Assembly: GCF_000413855.1 (NCBI RefSeq)
Contig: NZ_ATGG01000011.1
Location: 248,001 to 312,000 of the forward strand
Direction of reading: 5' to 3'
DNA from: Acinetobacter gyllenbergii CIP 110306 = MTCC 11365
Lineage (GTDB): Bacteria; Pseudomonadota; Gammaproteobacteria; Pseudomonadales; Moraxellaceae
DNA: 64,000 nt
This document shows, one piece after another, positions 42,017 through 50,713 of the stretch. The position numbers were made by a program, and so were the translations under genes. Below the pieces are notes generated by a model. That model was not told the origin of the DNA and did not search any database. It worked only from the letters and a program-made list of their open reading frames with translations. Positions within the stretch are counted from its first letter, which is position 1. Each line of letters begins with the position of its first letter.

Positions 42017-42109
42017 ATGTTCTGTTTTTTTAATCATACCTGTAAATTGGTAGGAATATTTGCAACTGTAGGTTTAGCTGATCAATTGCAAGATGAGGTG
42101 CTGCCATGA
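42017..42109 (+). CDS. Candidate 30-residue leader peptide translationally coupled to cydA
   Basis: An ATG frame of 30 codons has its TGA overlapping the cydA ATG (ATGA), the arrangement of translationally coupled genes. The peptide has Cys3 and Cys9 and a short hydrophobic stretch (KLVGIFATVGLADQL). It could be a leader controlling cydAB, a small subunit, or chance. An AGAG lies close before the ATG. The cydA ribosome-binding site (GAGG) is inside its last codons. It does not match CydX. Needs ribosome-profiling-type evidence. Confidence 0.35.
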   Translation: MFCFFNHTCKLVGIFATVGLADQLQDEVLP

Positions 42110-43551
42110 CTTTAGGTTTTACCGCACTCGAACTGGCACGTATACAATTTGCCTTTACCGTTTCTTTCCATATTATTTTCCCGGCCATCTCGATCGGATT
42201 AGCCAGCTTTTTAGCAGTTTTAGAATGGCGTTGGCTACGAACCCAAGATCCGATTTATAAAGATCTGTTTAAGTACTGGGTCAAAATTTTCGCAGTCGCT
42301 TTTGGTATGGGCGTAGTTTCAGGCGTGGTCATGAGCTACCAGTTTGGGACTAACTGGAGCGAATTCTCCCGTGTTGCGGGGAGTGTCACCGGGCCTTTAC
42401 TCACCTATGAAGTGCTTAGTGCATTCTTCTTGGAGGCTGGTTTCCTCGGTATCATGTTGTTTGGTTGGGGACGCGTTAGTCCCAAAGCTCATTTCTTTGC
42501 CACCTTGATGGTTGCCATCGGCACCTGTATTTCCATGTTCTGGATTTTGTCCTCCAACAGTTGGATGCAAACACCTCAAGGATTTTCGATCGAGAATGGC
42601 ATTATTGTGCCAACCGATTGGTGGGCAATCGTCTTTAATCCATCTTTCCCGTATCGACTGGTGCATATGGCAATTGCAGCCTTTATGGTTGCAGCGCTAC
42701 TCGTTGCTGCAACAGCGGCTTGGCATTTACTCAAAGGCCGTCGTGATGCCTTGGTCAAGACCTCATTCTCAATGGCAATGTGGCTTATTCTGGTCTTAGC
42801 ACCTTTGCAAGTCTTTGTTGGAGATGCCCATGGTCTGAATACATTAGAACATCAACCTGCCAAACTTGCCGCAATGGAGGGTCATTGGGAGACTAACTAT
42901 GATGAAGGTATGCCGTTGTACTTATTTGGCGTTCCTGATATGCAAGAAGAACGGACTAAATATGCTATTGCAATTCCAAATCTAGGCAGTCTGATCTTAA
43001 CCCATTCTATGGATGGGACTGTTAAAGGCTTAAAAGACTTTGCCCCTGAAGACCGACCAAATTCGACCATTGTGTTCTGGAGTTTCCGCATCATGGTGGG
43101 CTTAGGTATGCTCATGCTTTTGCTTGCCTTCGCTGGTGCTTGGCTCAGAAAAACAGGAAAGCTGTTTGAAAGTAAATGGTTTCACCGCTTTGCATTAGTG
43201 ATGGGTCCGTCAGGATTTATTGCTGTACTCGCAGGTTGGTTTACCACGGAAGTAGGCCGTCAACCTTGGGTGGTGTATGGGGTGATGCGCACCAAAGATG
43301 CGCTTTCTCCTGTTTCTGCCGAACAAGTTGGTCTGACCTTGATTATCTTTGTGGTGGTGTACTGTGTTGTGTTTGGTATCGGGATCTACTATATGCTGAA
43401 ATTGATGCATAAAGGCCCGCAATTTGTTGAGGCTGTTGATCTTGAGCCCGCAGGTCATGGGCACTTCAAAACACCAATGCGTCCTTTAAGTGCCGTCGAT
43501 GAAAGCATTGACCAACAAGACCCGACCAAAGAGGAGAAACACCATGATTGA
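42106..43551 (+). CDS. cydA: Cytochrome bd ubiquinol oxidase subunit I
   Basis: The 481-residue protein is the heme-bearing quinol oxidase subunit. It contains the N-terminal RIQFAFTVSFHIIFPAISIG helix with a heme b595-ligand His, GDAHGLNTLEHQPAKLAAMEG, which holds the conserved Q-loop-side EHQPAK motif, and FSFRIMVGLGM near the heme b558 Met. The Q-loop is the short form. About nine membrane helices are expected. It reduces oxygen to water with high affinity and aids survival at low oxygen and nitric oxide. GAGG precedes the ATG. The stop overlaps cydB. Confidence 0.95.
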   Translation: MTLGFTALELARIQFAFTVSFHIIFPAISIGLASFLAVLEWRWLRTQDPIYKDLFKYWVKIFAVAFGMGVVSGVVMSYQFGTNWSEFSRVAGSVTGPLLTYEVLSAFFLEAGFLGIMLFGWGRVSPKAHFFATLMVAIGTCISMFWILSSNSWMQTPQGFSIENGIIVPTDWWAIVFNPSFPYRLVHMAIAAFMVAALLVAATAAWHLLKGRRDALVKTSFSMAMWLILVLAPLQVFVGDAHGLNTLEHQPAKLAAMEGHWETNYDEGMPLYLFGVPDMQEERTKYAIAIPNLGSLILTHSMDGTVKGLKDFAPEDRPNSTIVFWSFRIMVGLGMLMLLLAFAGAWLRKTGKLFESKWFHRFALVMGPSGFIAVLAGWFTTEVGRQPWVVYGVMRTKDALSPVSAEQVGLTLIIFVVVYCVVFGIGIYYMLKLMHKGPQFVEAVDLEPAGHGHFKTPMRPLSAVDESIDQQDPTKEEKHHD

Positions 43552-44548
43552 TTTATCTCTGATTTGGGTCGGCATTATCGGACTGGGTGTGCTGATCTAT
43601 GTCATTCTAGATGGCTTTGATTTGGGGATCGGAATTCTGTTCCCTTTCATCAAAAGCCATGAAGAACGTGATGTGATGATGAATACCGTCGCACCGGTCT
43701 GGGATGGCAATGAAACATGGATGGTACTTGGTGGTGCAGGTTTGTTCGCAGCTTTCCCACTGGTTTATTCAACGGTGTTATCAGCTTTATATATGCCGAT
43801 TACTCTGATGGTGATTGCCTTGATTTTTCGTGGTGTTGCCTTTGAGTTTCGCTTTAAGGCGAATCGCACCAAGCATTTATGGGATCAAGCTTTTATCTGG
43901 GGTTCGATTCTATCTAGTTTCCTGCAAGGTGTTATTTTAGGTGCTTATATTCAGGGTATCCAGACCACTAATGGTATTTTTTCTGGTTCAGGTCTGGACT
44001 GGTTAACTCCTTTCGCCTTATTTACCGGACTGGGCGTGGTTGCCATGTACGCGGCATTAGGTTGTGGTTGGCTGATTATGAAAACCGACCATGAATTACA
44101 AGACCAGATGTATGCGCTGATGCCTAAATTGATCATCTTACTATTTGTGGTCTTTGCTGGGGTCAGTTTATATACCCCACTGACTCATCCTGAAATTGCA
44201 GCCCGTTGGTTTGCCCTACCAAATCTACTGTATTTTAGCCCAGTACCCATCTTGGTCTTACTCTTTACATTCCTGATTTTAAAAGCATGTAAACAACGCC
44301 AAGAGTTAAAACCGTTTATCTTTACTTTGGCCTTAGTGTTCTTGGCGTTTACGGGTTTTGTGATCAGTCTCTGGCCAAATATCATTCCGCCTTCGGTCAC
44401 CATTTGGCAAGCTGCTGCACCATATTCCAGTCAGAAGTTTGCTTTAATTGGTGCTGTGATACTGATTCCTATCATTATCGGCTATACCATCCTATCCTAC
44501 TGGGTGTTTAGAGATAAAGTACGGGTTGGTGATACAGGTTATCACTAG
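43544..44548 (+). CDS. cydB: Cytochrome bd ubiquinol oxidase subunit II
   Basis: CydB stabilises the oxidase complex. The start at 43544 (MIDLSLIWVGII) gives 334 residues and overlaps the cydA stop by eight bases; the family motif ILDGFDLGIGILFPF and the late PSVTIWQAAAPYSSQKFALIG are present. An earlier in-frame start at 43490 would lie within the cydA coding region and is rejected. AGGAG precedes the start. Confidence 0.95.
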   Translation: MIDLSLIWVGIIGLGVLIYVILDGFDLGIGILFPFIKSHEERDVMMNTVAPVWDGNETWMVLGGAGLFAAFPLVYSTVLSALYMPITLMVIALIFRGVAFEFRFKANRTKHLWDQAFIWGSILSSFLQGVILGAYIQGIQTTNGIFSGSGLDWLTPFALFTGLGVVAMYAALGCGWLIMKTDHELQDQMYALMPKLIILLFVVFAGVSLYTPLTHPEIAARWFALPNLLYFSPVPILVLLFTFLILKACKQRQELKPFIFTLALVFLAFTGFVISLWPNIIPPSVTIWQAAAPYSSQKFALIGAVILIPIIIGYTILSYWVFRDKVRVGDTGYH

Positions 44549-44559
44549 GAGGCAGTGTA

Positions 44560-44667
44560 ATGAAACTCTCTAAAACACAATGGTTTATCGTACTTTGGCT
44601 CGCTGGATTCTTCGGTTTATTGATGATTGCAATGTTCTTTAGAGTATTGTTAAAACTCGCTTATTAA
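44560..44667 (+). CDS. Tiny DUF2474-family protein (cytochrome bd accessory)
   Basis: The 35-residue membrane peptide (MKLSKTQWFIVLWLAGFFGL...) has one hydrophobic helix and the W-x7-G-like DUF2474 pattern known downstream of cydB in many proteobacteria. AGGAGG sits 7 bases upstream. It is 11 bases after cydB and before a terminator. It probably serves as an extra subunit, like CydX, but family identity rests on pattern. Confidence 0.75.
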   Translation: MKLSKTQWFIVLWLAGFFGLLMIAMFFRVLLKLAY

Positions 44668-44690
44668 GCTGAAATTTTTTCTTTCAATTC

Positions 44691-44719
44691 AAAAGACTAT
44701 ACCTCGGTATAGTCTTTTT
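44691..44719 (+). terminator. Rho-independent terminator after the cyd operon
   Basis: AAAAGACTATAC, loop CTCG and GTATAGTCTTTTT give a 9-bp stem plus A/T tracts. It also serves the convergent hydrolase gene that ends at 44736. Confidence 0.85.
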
Positions 44720-44735
44720 GCCAGTAAGCAATTGA

Positions 44736-45833
44736 TCACTTTTTATTTATCGTGCTTTGGTAAAACTGATCAATCGCATCCACCATTTGCGATAAACCAG
44801 GCTGTTCTAAGGGATAATGCCCTGCATTTTCCAACATCACGGTTTTAACAGGTACCTTATGGATACGGCTTAGAAAAGGTGTACTTAAATCAAGCGGTGT
44901 CCAACGGTCTTGGGCAGGTTGAGTCAATAAAATTGGACTCACATCAAAATCTTCAGCGGCCACTTCAGGTTTATAGTGAATATATGAATCTAAAAAGGCC
45001 AGTGAAACAGCGTTACCTGCTGAGGTTTTATCTTTCATAAACACTTTTAAAGCCGCTTTATTATTCACTAACGTACTCATTTTACTGGCCCAACTCATCG
45101 GCACTCGCATTGAAGCCAATGGTGTCTTTGCGCTCCAATGCGCCAAAGGCGTACCGACACGGCTCATAAATAAGTTACTTGCAACCGTGTCTTTCACCAC
45201 TTGGTTACTTGTATCAAGAAAGGTCATTCCTACAATTGCCTTTACTTTTTTATTCTTGGCAGCTACATGGTAAGTTAGCATTCCACCAGCACTCAAACCA
45301 TACAATACAATTGGGCGATTATCTTTGGCCAATTCAAAATCAATTAGGTCGCTGCCTGCCTGTACCCAATCTTCATATCGAATCAAGTTGCCTTTGCCGA
45401 CTTGGGTCATACCATAACCTGGCATATCAATCGCAATGGTTTCATAACCACGATCGGCCAAAGGCTTACCGAGAATCATCGACATCTGTCGGCCATTGGT
45501 TCCAACACCATGAAATAAAATCACTTTGATTTTTGCCTGTGGATTTCGATAGGTATCTAAATGAATATTGTTACCTTTCCATGCCCACCACTCTTCCTTC
45601 GGCAACTGATCTTTTGGAATATGGAATTGTTGAGGAAGAAATTGTTCGATTTGCTGCCAAGCGATTTGGTTTTGATAGGTCATTGCGGTATCTCCCACTT
45701 TTATTTCTTTGGCAAAGGAATTACTGACTGCATACATCATCAAGATACCTACACCTAATTTTTGGATATATTGACGTACCAAACTGAACGAATTTACATA
45801 TTGCATGGTATTCATATCTTGTTGCTGCCTCAT
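44736..45833 (-). CDS. Alpha/beta hydrolase with N-terminal signal or anchor
   Basis: The 365-residue protein has an N-terminal hydrophobic segment (KLGVGILMMYAVSNSFAKE) that looks like a Sec signal. The catalytic core has the oxyanion HGVGTNGRQMS, the nucleophile elbow LYGLSAGGML, an acidic QDRWTPLDL segment and the late NAGHYPLEQPG His. Esterase or hydrolase of unknown substrate. It is divergent from the AraC regulator at 45916, its likely controller. Confidence 0.75.
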   Translation of the reverse strand: MRQQQDMNTMQYVNSFSLVRQYIQKLGVGILMMYAVSNSFAKEIKVGDTAMTYQNQIAWQQIEQFLPQQFHIPKDQLPKEEWWAWKGNNIHLDTYRNPQAKIKVILFHGVGTNGRQMSMILGKPLADRGYETIAIDMPGYGMTQVGKGNLIRYEDWVQAGSDLIDFELAKDNRPIVLYGLSAGGMLTYHVAAKNKKVKAIVGMTFLDTSNQVVKDTVASNLFMSRVGTPLAHWSAKTPLASMRVPMSWASKMSTLVNNKAALKVFMKDKTSAGNAVSLAFLDSYIHYKPEVAAEDFDVSPILLTQPAQDRWTPLDLSTPFLSRIHKVPVKTVMLENAGHYPLEQPGLSQMVDAIDQFYQSTINKK

Positions 45834-45915
45834 ATCGGATAATTAAATCTTAGGCTTTTAGCGACGATACAGCCATGCTAGATTGGGACATGGATTTTAG
45901 TTTTTAGGCCAATCA

Positions 45916-46950
45916 ATGTTTGAGTTTCAAGATTATCTACGTGCACCTTCCAGTGTGCAGTTGTTGCTCGAATTAGCGGAACGCCAACATCTACAAAAAA
46001 GTTTGCTCTTGCTTGGAACTGGATTAAACCTGAACAGATTAAATGATGCCAACTGTGTTGTGAGCGCTGAGCAAGAAATTGCCGTGATTACAAATTTAAC
46101 TCAGCACTTGGCAATCGATACAACAACTTTAGGCTTGATTGTTGGATTTCAGCATAAACTGACCACTTATGGCATTTTGGGTTATGCTCTCATGAGTAGT
46201 GCAACAGGCTTAGATGCATTTAAATTAGCAAAGCGTTATCTTCCCCTAACTTATACCTTTGTTAAAATCAGTTTCCGTTTGGAAAAACAACACGCTATTA
46301 TACATTTTACCGAACCCGCCAGCCTCTCAATAGAATTACAACAGTTTGTCATTGCACGTGCGATGGCGGCTACCTCGAGAGTCATTAGCGATATTTATGA
46401 AGCTTGCTTTCAATTTGATGCCTTTCATCTTAAAAACCCTCAACCACAGCAATCTTTCACAGAACTGCCACAGCATTTTTTAAAGGCACCGATTTTATTT
46501 GAGCAAAAAAGTAATGAATTAAAGTTCGACGCAACTCAATTAAACCAGCCACTACCGCATGCCAATGCAAATACTGCGGCTATGTGTGAACGTTTATGTT
46601 CGGAACTGATTAATCAACGGCATACCACTTTGACCACCACTATGATTGTCCGTGACTTTTTAAGCAATGCACCGCCTGGCAAGCTTCTTACCCTGATTGA
46701 CATTGCCAGCAAATTGCATATCAGTGAACGTACCTTAAAAAGACGTTTACAAGAAGAAAATACCTCGTTTAGATTGATTCAAAATGAAGTATTACATCAA
46801 CGTGCCAATGAACTTTTATCAGGAAAGTTAAGCCTCACACAGGTCGCTGAGCAACTTGGTTTTTCTGATTTATCTACTTTTTCACAAGCTTATAAACGTT
46901 GGACTGGGATTGCACCAAGCCAATCACTCAAAGAACGAAAACAATCATAA
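45916..46950 (+). CDS. AraC-family regulator
   Basis: The 344-residue protein has the AraC C-terminal double HTH (ISERTLKRRLQEENTSFRLIQNEVLHQRANELL... and VAEQLGFSDLSTFSQAYKRWTGIAPSQ). Its N-terminus is the Arabinose_bd-type sensing domain used in OruR/ArgR-like AraC proteins. The divergent hydrolase gene is the obvious target; the inducer is unknown. An 80-base gap separates the divergent starts. Confidence 0.9.
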   Translation: MFEFQDYLRAPSSVQLLLELAERQHLQKSLLLLGTGLNLNRLNDANCVVSAEQEIAVITNLTQHLAIDTTTLGLIVGFQHKLTTYGILGYALMSSATGLDAFKLAKRYLPLTYTFVKISFRLEKQHAIIHFTEPASLSIELQQFVIARAMAATSRVISDIYEACFQFDAFHLKNPQPQQSFTELPQHFLKAPILFEQKSNELKFDATQLNQPLPHANANTAAMCERLCSELINQRHTTLTTTMIVRDFLSNAPPGKLLTLIDIASKLHISERTLKRRLQEENTSFRLIQNEVLHQRANELLSGKLSLTQVAEQLGFSDLSTFSQAYKRWTGIAPSQSLKERKQS

Positions 46951-47110
46951 TATGAAATATCGACCATTCTCAGTCCGAAAATAGATATGACTGAGTTGTA
47001 TAGAAAAGCATGCGAATTTCCGACCAAGTAAAATTCAGAATGGATAAAATACATGCTAATATCTAAATACTGACAATACACTATGTCAATTTATTTGGAA
47101 GGGTTCCAAT

Positions 47111-47542
47111 ATGCTAAAAACACAACAAGTTAAGATAATACAAGAATTCAATGCGCCAGTAGACAAGGTCTTTGCAGTGCTCAGTGAACATGAAAACCTC
47201 AGTAAAATCTTTGCACCTGCAAAAATCACGCGAATCAGTAATGGTAAGGATGCACGAAATGGCGTGGGTTCTGCACGAAAACTGTCTATCCCTTTAGCCC
47301 CTTCTTTTGTTGAAACCAACTTGGTCTATCAAGAAAATGAATTGATTGAATATGCAATTACCAGCGGCATTAGTCCAATTAAAGCACATCGAGGAATCAT
47401 GAAGTTTAGCGATTTAGGCGCGAATCGCACTCGATTGGATTACACCATTAGTTTTAAAGGTCGACTTCCATTCATTGGTCCAATTATTAAGGCTGCATTA
47501 CAAAATGGTATCAACCGTGGGCTTAAAAAGCTGAAGTTTTAA
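47111..47542 (+). CDS. SRPBCC/START-like ligand-binding protein
   Basis: The 143-residue protein has the polyketide cyclase/SRPBCC pattern: QEFNAPVDKVFAVLSEHENLSKIFAPA at the start, GVGSARKLSIP in the middle and a long C-terminal helix. Members carry hydrophobic ligands or have cyclase activity; this one is uncharacterised. A terminator follows; no operon partner. A GAAGGGTT segment lies about ten bases before the ATG. Confidence 0.75.
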   Translation: MLKTQQVKIIQEFNAPVDKVFAVLSEHENLSKIFAPAKITRISNGKDARNGVGSARKLSIPLAPSFVETNLVYQENELIEYAITSGISPIKAHRGIMKFSDLGANRTRLDYTISFKGRLPFIGPIIKAALQNGINRGLKKLKF

Positions 47543-47560
47543 TGCTGCTCAGAAGCCTCT

Positions 47561-47587
47561 CCTTGACGGTTTATTTCACCGTCAAGG
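47561..47587. terminator. Bidirectional terminator between SRPBCC and MFS genes
   Basis: CCTTGACGGT and ACCGTCAAGG form a perfect 10-bp stem with a 7-base loop, followed by TTTTA. The flanking genes are convergent. Confidence 0.85.
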
Positions 47588-47600
47588 TTTTACGCTTTGT

Positions 47601-48863
47601 TTAAAGTGAAGATGTTACCGTGCCTAGAGGTTCTTTCCGGTTGACTGAATGCTCTGGCTTACGCAGCAACATTAATGCAGAGATTGCGGCCAATAAAATC
47701 ATTGGAATACTCGATGCAATCACCACAATTTCACTTTGACCTGTACCCAATAAATAACCTGCTACTAACGGACCAGCAAAAGCGCCTAAGCGTCCTATAG
47801 CAACAGCAGCCCCCACTCCTGTGCCTCGCATTTCAGTTGGATAATATTTTGCTGCTAAGGTATATAAAATTGACTGGCAACCAATCACAAACATTCCGCA
47901 ACTTGTCGCAAACAAGATAAAACTTGACACGCTATTGGAATAAGCTAAACCAATTAAAGAAGCCAAAATGCCCGCATAAACACTGGCAACAATAAAGAAT
48001 TTATTGAGTCGATCCAGCATCAAACCTAAAATCAATACACCGATAGAACCCCCTAAATTAAAACCAATCTGAATATAACTGGCTTGTTGTTTATTGAGTC
48101 CTAGTCCCGAGATTAACGTCGGTAACCAATTCTGAAACAATGCTAAAACAAGTAATGTACCAAAAAAGCTGAGCCATAGACTAGAGGTCACCACCACACG
48201 TGGTTTGGCAAAAAGTACGGTCAGTACACTTTGTTTTTGTGTTGTGACCTGAGGGATTTTGTTTAAATATGCTTTTGATTCAGGTAAAAACAAAATAAGA
48301 ATAGGAACCAGAATTAAGGGGGCAATCCCGCCAATATAAAAGATATGACGCCATTCGTGATCTGCGGTTAGAGATAAAGCCACCACTGAGGTTAAGACCC
48401 CGCCGATTGGCATACCACAGTACATGGCACTGACCGCTGTTGCTTTATATTTTTCAGGTACCGCTTCAGAAACCATCGTAATGACAATCGGTAAAGCCCC
48501 ACCCATGCCCAAACCAGTCAGAAAACGGACTAAAAGTAAGGAATTCAAATCTTTGGTAAAAGGTGTCAATAAGGACATTAGACCAAAAACGGCAATCGAG
48601 GTGATGAAAACTTTCTTGCGTCCAATCGAGTCTGCAATTCGTCCTGCAATCAATGCCCCAGGTAATGTGCCTAATACGGCGGCACTAAATACCCACCCCA
48701 TCTCAGCACTGTTTAATAGCATTTCTGCTTTCATCCGCGGTGCAGCAACCCCCATAGATTGCAGATCAAACCCTTCAATAATGGCAAAAATGAAACATAG
48801 GATCAGTGTAATCACAATTGCTTGTTTTGATGACTCAGTCTCTATATTGGTCTCTTTTAACAT
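47601..48863 (-). CDS. MFS transporter, aromatic acid:H+ symporter (AAHS)-like
   Basis: The 420-residue protein has 12 expected membrane helices and the MFS loop motif GRIADSIGRKKVF between helices 2 and 3. The opening segment FAIIEGFDLQSMGVAAPRM is the AAHS (BenK/PcaK) signature DGxD-like helix 1. Substrate is probably a small organic or aromatic acid, but no catabolic genes adjoin to narrow it. Divergent from a small membrane-protein gene at 49025. Confidence 0.8.
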   Translation of the reverse strand: MLKETNIETESSKQAIVITLILCFIFAIIEGFDLQSMGVAAPRMKAEMLLNSAEMGWVFSAAVLGTLPGALIAGRIADSIGRKKVFITSIAVFGLMSLLTPFTKDLNSLLLVRFLTGLGMGGALPIVITMVSEAVPEKYKATAVSAMYCGMPIGGVLTSVVALSLTADHEWRHIFYIGGIAPLILVPILILFLPESKAYLNKIPQVTTQKQSVLTVLFAKPRVVVTSSLWLSFFGTLLVLALFQNWLPTLISGLGLNKQQASYIQIGFNLGGSIGVLILGLMLDRLNKFFIVASVYAGILASLIGLAYSNSVSSFILFATSCGMFVIGCQSILYTLAAKYYPTEMRGTGVGAAVAIGRLGAFAGPLVAGYLLGTGQSEIVVIASSIPMILLAAISALMLLRKPEHSVNRKEPLGTVTSSL

Positions 48864-48970
48864 TGTTATCTTCCCTTTTTGATTCTTCCAGTTTATCTAT
48901 CTAAAATTCCAAATATAGATTTAAATATCCTTTAAGTCGCTAAAAAGACTAGCAGAGCGAATATAGTTAC

Positions 48971-49000
48971 GCAATATGTATTAAATTTATGCAATATGTA
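48971..49000. repeat. Two GCAATATGTA direct repeats, 20 bp apart
   Basis: GCAATATGTA occurs at 48971-48980 and again at 48991-49000, a two-helical-turn spacing, in the divergent region between the MFS and membrane-protein genes. It could be a tandem activator or repressor site. Confidence 0.4.
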
Positions 49001-49024
49001 ATCATACAGCTTGAGGAATTTCAG

Positions 49025-49456
49025 TTGAAATATAATAAAAAGATCATTTTAAAATCGCTGTTATTGGCCCCAATTCCCTTACTTTGCTTTATGGCTGTGC
49101 TATTTATTCTCATGAACAATGAGTTTAAATTGGGTTCTATATTTGCAGTTATTGTTGGGCATCTTCTGGTTTATTTGGCTTATTGCCTTTTAACCGTTCC
49201 ATTTTCATTCTTATTCTCGCTTGTCTTAAACCGATATCAATATCTAAATTTTCTCACAATCTGCTTAGGCTCATTAGTCGTTGCGGCACCCTTTTTTATT
49301 CTTTTAGGCTGGGGGTATACAGGCCAACTCCCGAAGCAATGGTGGCTGGTCTATGCTGATGTTTTTGCTTGGTTTATCGCCATCATTCCAGCGGTCTGTT
49401 ACTGGCTGATTTTAATTCATCTTAAACCCCATCAGCCAGATCGCATTGATTTATAA
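49025..49456 (+). CDS. Small integral membrane protein of unknown function
   Basis: The protein of about 143 residues has four predicted membrane helices (for example LLLAPIPLLCFMAVLFILM, VIVGHLLVYLAYCLL, and WLVYADVFAWFIAIIPAVCYWL). I do not recognise its family. I choose the TTG at 49025 because GAGGA lies 8 bases upstream; an ATG at 48989 has no ribosome-binding site and lies within the direct repeat area. Its end overlaps the convergent HAD gene by six bases. Confidence 0.5.
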   Translation: MKYNKKIILKSLLLAPIPLLCFMAVLFILMNNEFKLGSIFAVIVGHLLVYLAYCLLTVPFSFLFSLVLNRYQYLNFLTICLGSLVVAAPFFILLGWGYTGQLPKQWWLVYADVFAWFIAIIPAVCYWLILIHLKPHQPDRIDL

Positions 49457-50125
49457 AATCCTGACCAAATCAGATAAATGTTGAATGGTATGAGTCAGAT
49501 CTAAGGCTAATTTGTTCGGTAGATTTTTCGGGTTATACCAACAGGTTGAGATCTGGCAAGAAGCAGCACCTTTCATATCAGCTTCAAGACTATCCCCAAT
49601 GAACAGGACGTCTTCTTTAGCGATCTGGCTTCTATGCAGACATGTTTCAAAAAAACGCTGATCCGGTTTTTCATAACCAATGTCATCTGAAATATATAAA
49701 TCAGAGAAATGTGGCAATAAACCAGCCAAACCTAAACGAGCTCTTTGTTGACTGAGAATACTATTGGATGCTGCAAAGAGCTTATATTTTTGACTTAAAT
49801 AATGAATAGCTTCAGCAGCGCCAGCTTCGAGGGTATGCTCTTTGGCTAAATTTCCCTGAAAAGTATCACGGAAATGATCATGATTAAGTTCAACATTTAA
49901 TGCTCGGAATAATTCTTTAAATCGATTATTAATTACATCTTGTACGGTAATTTGACCTAGCTTCTGCTTTTCCCACAAATGATGATTAATGGCTTTATAG
50001 GTAGAATAGGTCAAATCATCATGATCTAAATTAAATTCAGCGAAAGATTGAATAAAAGCAGCGCGGTTAGCGACACTAAAATTCAGCAAAGTATCATCAA
50101 TATCAAAGAATATAGCCTTGTACAT
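49451..50125 (-). CDS. HAD-superfamily hydrolase, YjjG-like nucleotidase
   Basis: The 224-residue protein has the HAD motif I FFDIDDTLL (nucleophile Asp and acid Asp), motif II SNSI, and motifs III/IV with K and GDSLEADMKGA. The size and FxSxYK helical cap fit YjjG/dUMP phosphatase-like enzymes that remove phosphate from non-canonical nucleotides. Alternatives include phosphoglycolate phosphatase. Convergent with the membrane protein gene. Confidence 0.8.
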   Translation of the reverse strand: MYKAIFFDIDDTLLNFSVANRAAFIQSFAEFNLDHDDLTYSTYKAINHHLWEKQKLGQITVQDVINNRFKELFRALNVELNHDHFRDTFQGNLAKEHTLEAGAAEAIHYLSQKYKLFAASNSILSQQRARLGLAGLLPHFSDLYISDDIGYEKPDQRFFETCLHRSQIAKEDVLFIGDSLEADMKGAASCQISTCWYNPKNLPNKLALDLTHTIQHLSDLVRIL

Positions 50126-50238
50126 CAGAGCAATCTTACAACCGAAGCAAATATTGAGATAAGTTTATTATACCGAGTAATAAAAGAGCAAGCCGATGCG
50201 GCCTGCCCAATAGTCGATATTCGCTGATGATAATGCTC

Positions 50239-50685
50239 TCAATCTTTATCCCGCATCCACATCCAGATCAATACTGTTGCCATACAGGCAATCAGTGGAT
50301 AGACCACCCATGGATGTGGAATAGTCCAGATCATAACACCCGCAGCAATACTCATACTGACGGTCGAGATATATTTTGCTTTTTTGGGGATACGTCGGTT
50401 TTCTTGCCACTCTTGGATGATTGGGCCTATTAAGCGATGGTTGAGGAACCATTGATGCAGCTTTTCAGAGCCTCGAGCGGCAAAGAACACTGCCAACAGA
50501 ATGAAATCAACCGTTGGTAGGCCAGGAATAAAAATCCCAAGAATCCCTAAACCGATGCATAGCCAAGCCAGATAGATAAACAATAATCGCCACCACACTG
50601 AACGTGCTAACTTGCTAGCTGGCTGTGGTGTTGATGATAAGGTATCTGTTTTCATTTGATTATCCATGCGATTAGTGTTCTCCAT
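50239..50685 (-). CDS. DUF454/YbaN-family membrane protein (heme cluster 2)
   Basis: The 148-residue protein has LGILGIFIPGLPTVDFILLAVFFAARGSEKLHQWFLNHRLIGPIIQEW, closely similar to the cluster 1 protein at 26862. Three or four helices, function unknown. It is the last gene of the leftward hemophilin operon, 28 bases after heme oxygenase. Co-occurrence with heme oxygenase twice in one window argues for a shared role. Confidence 0.85.
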   Translation of the reverse strand: MENTNRMDNQMKTDTLSSTPQPASKLARSVWWRLLFIYLAWLCIGLGILGIFIPGLPTVDFILLAVFFAARGSEKLHQWFLNHRLIGPIIQEWQENRRIPKKAKYISTVSMSIAAGVMIWTIPHPWVVYPLIACMATVLIWMWMRDKD

Positions 50686-50713
50686 ATTGAATAAGCTTTT
50701 ACTGCCTCAACAC

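Noticed and set aside
43490..43543. Upstream extension of cydB
   Set aside because: It falls in the cydA coding region; CydB proteins start at the MIDLSLIW-type N-terminus.
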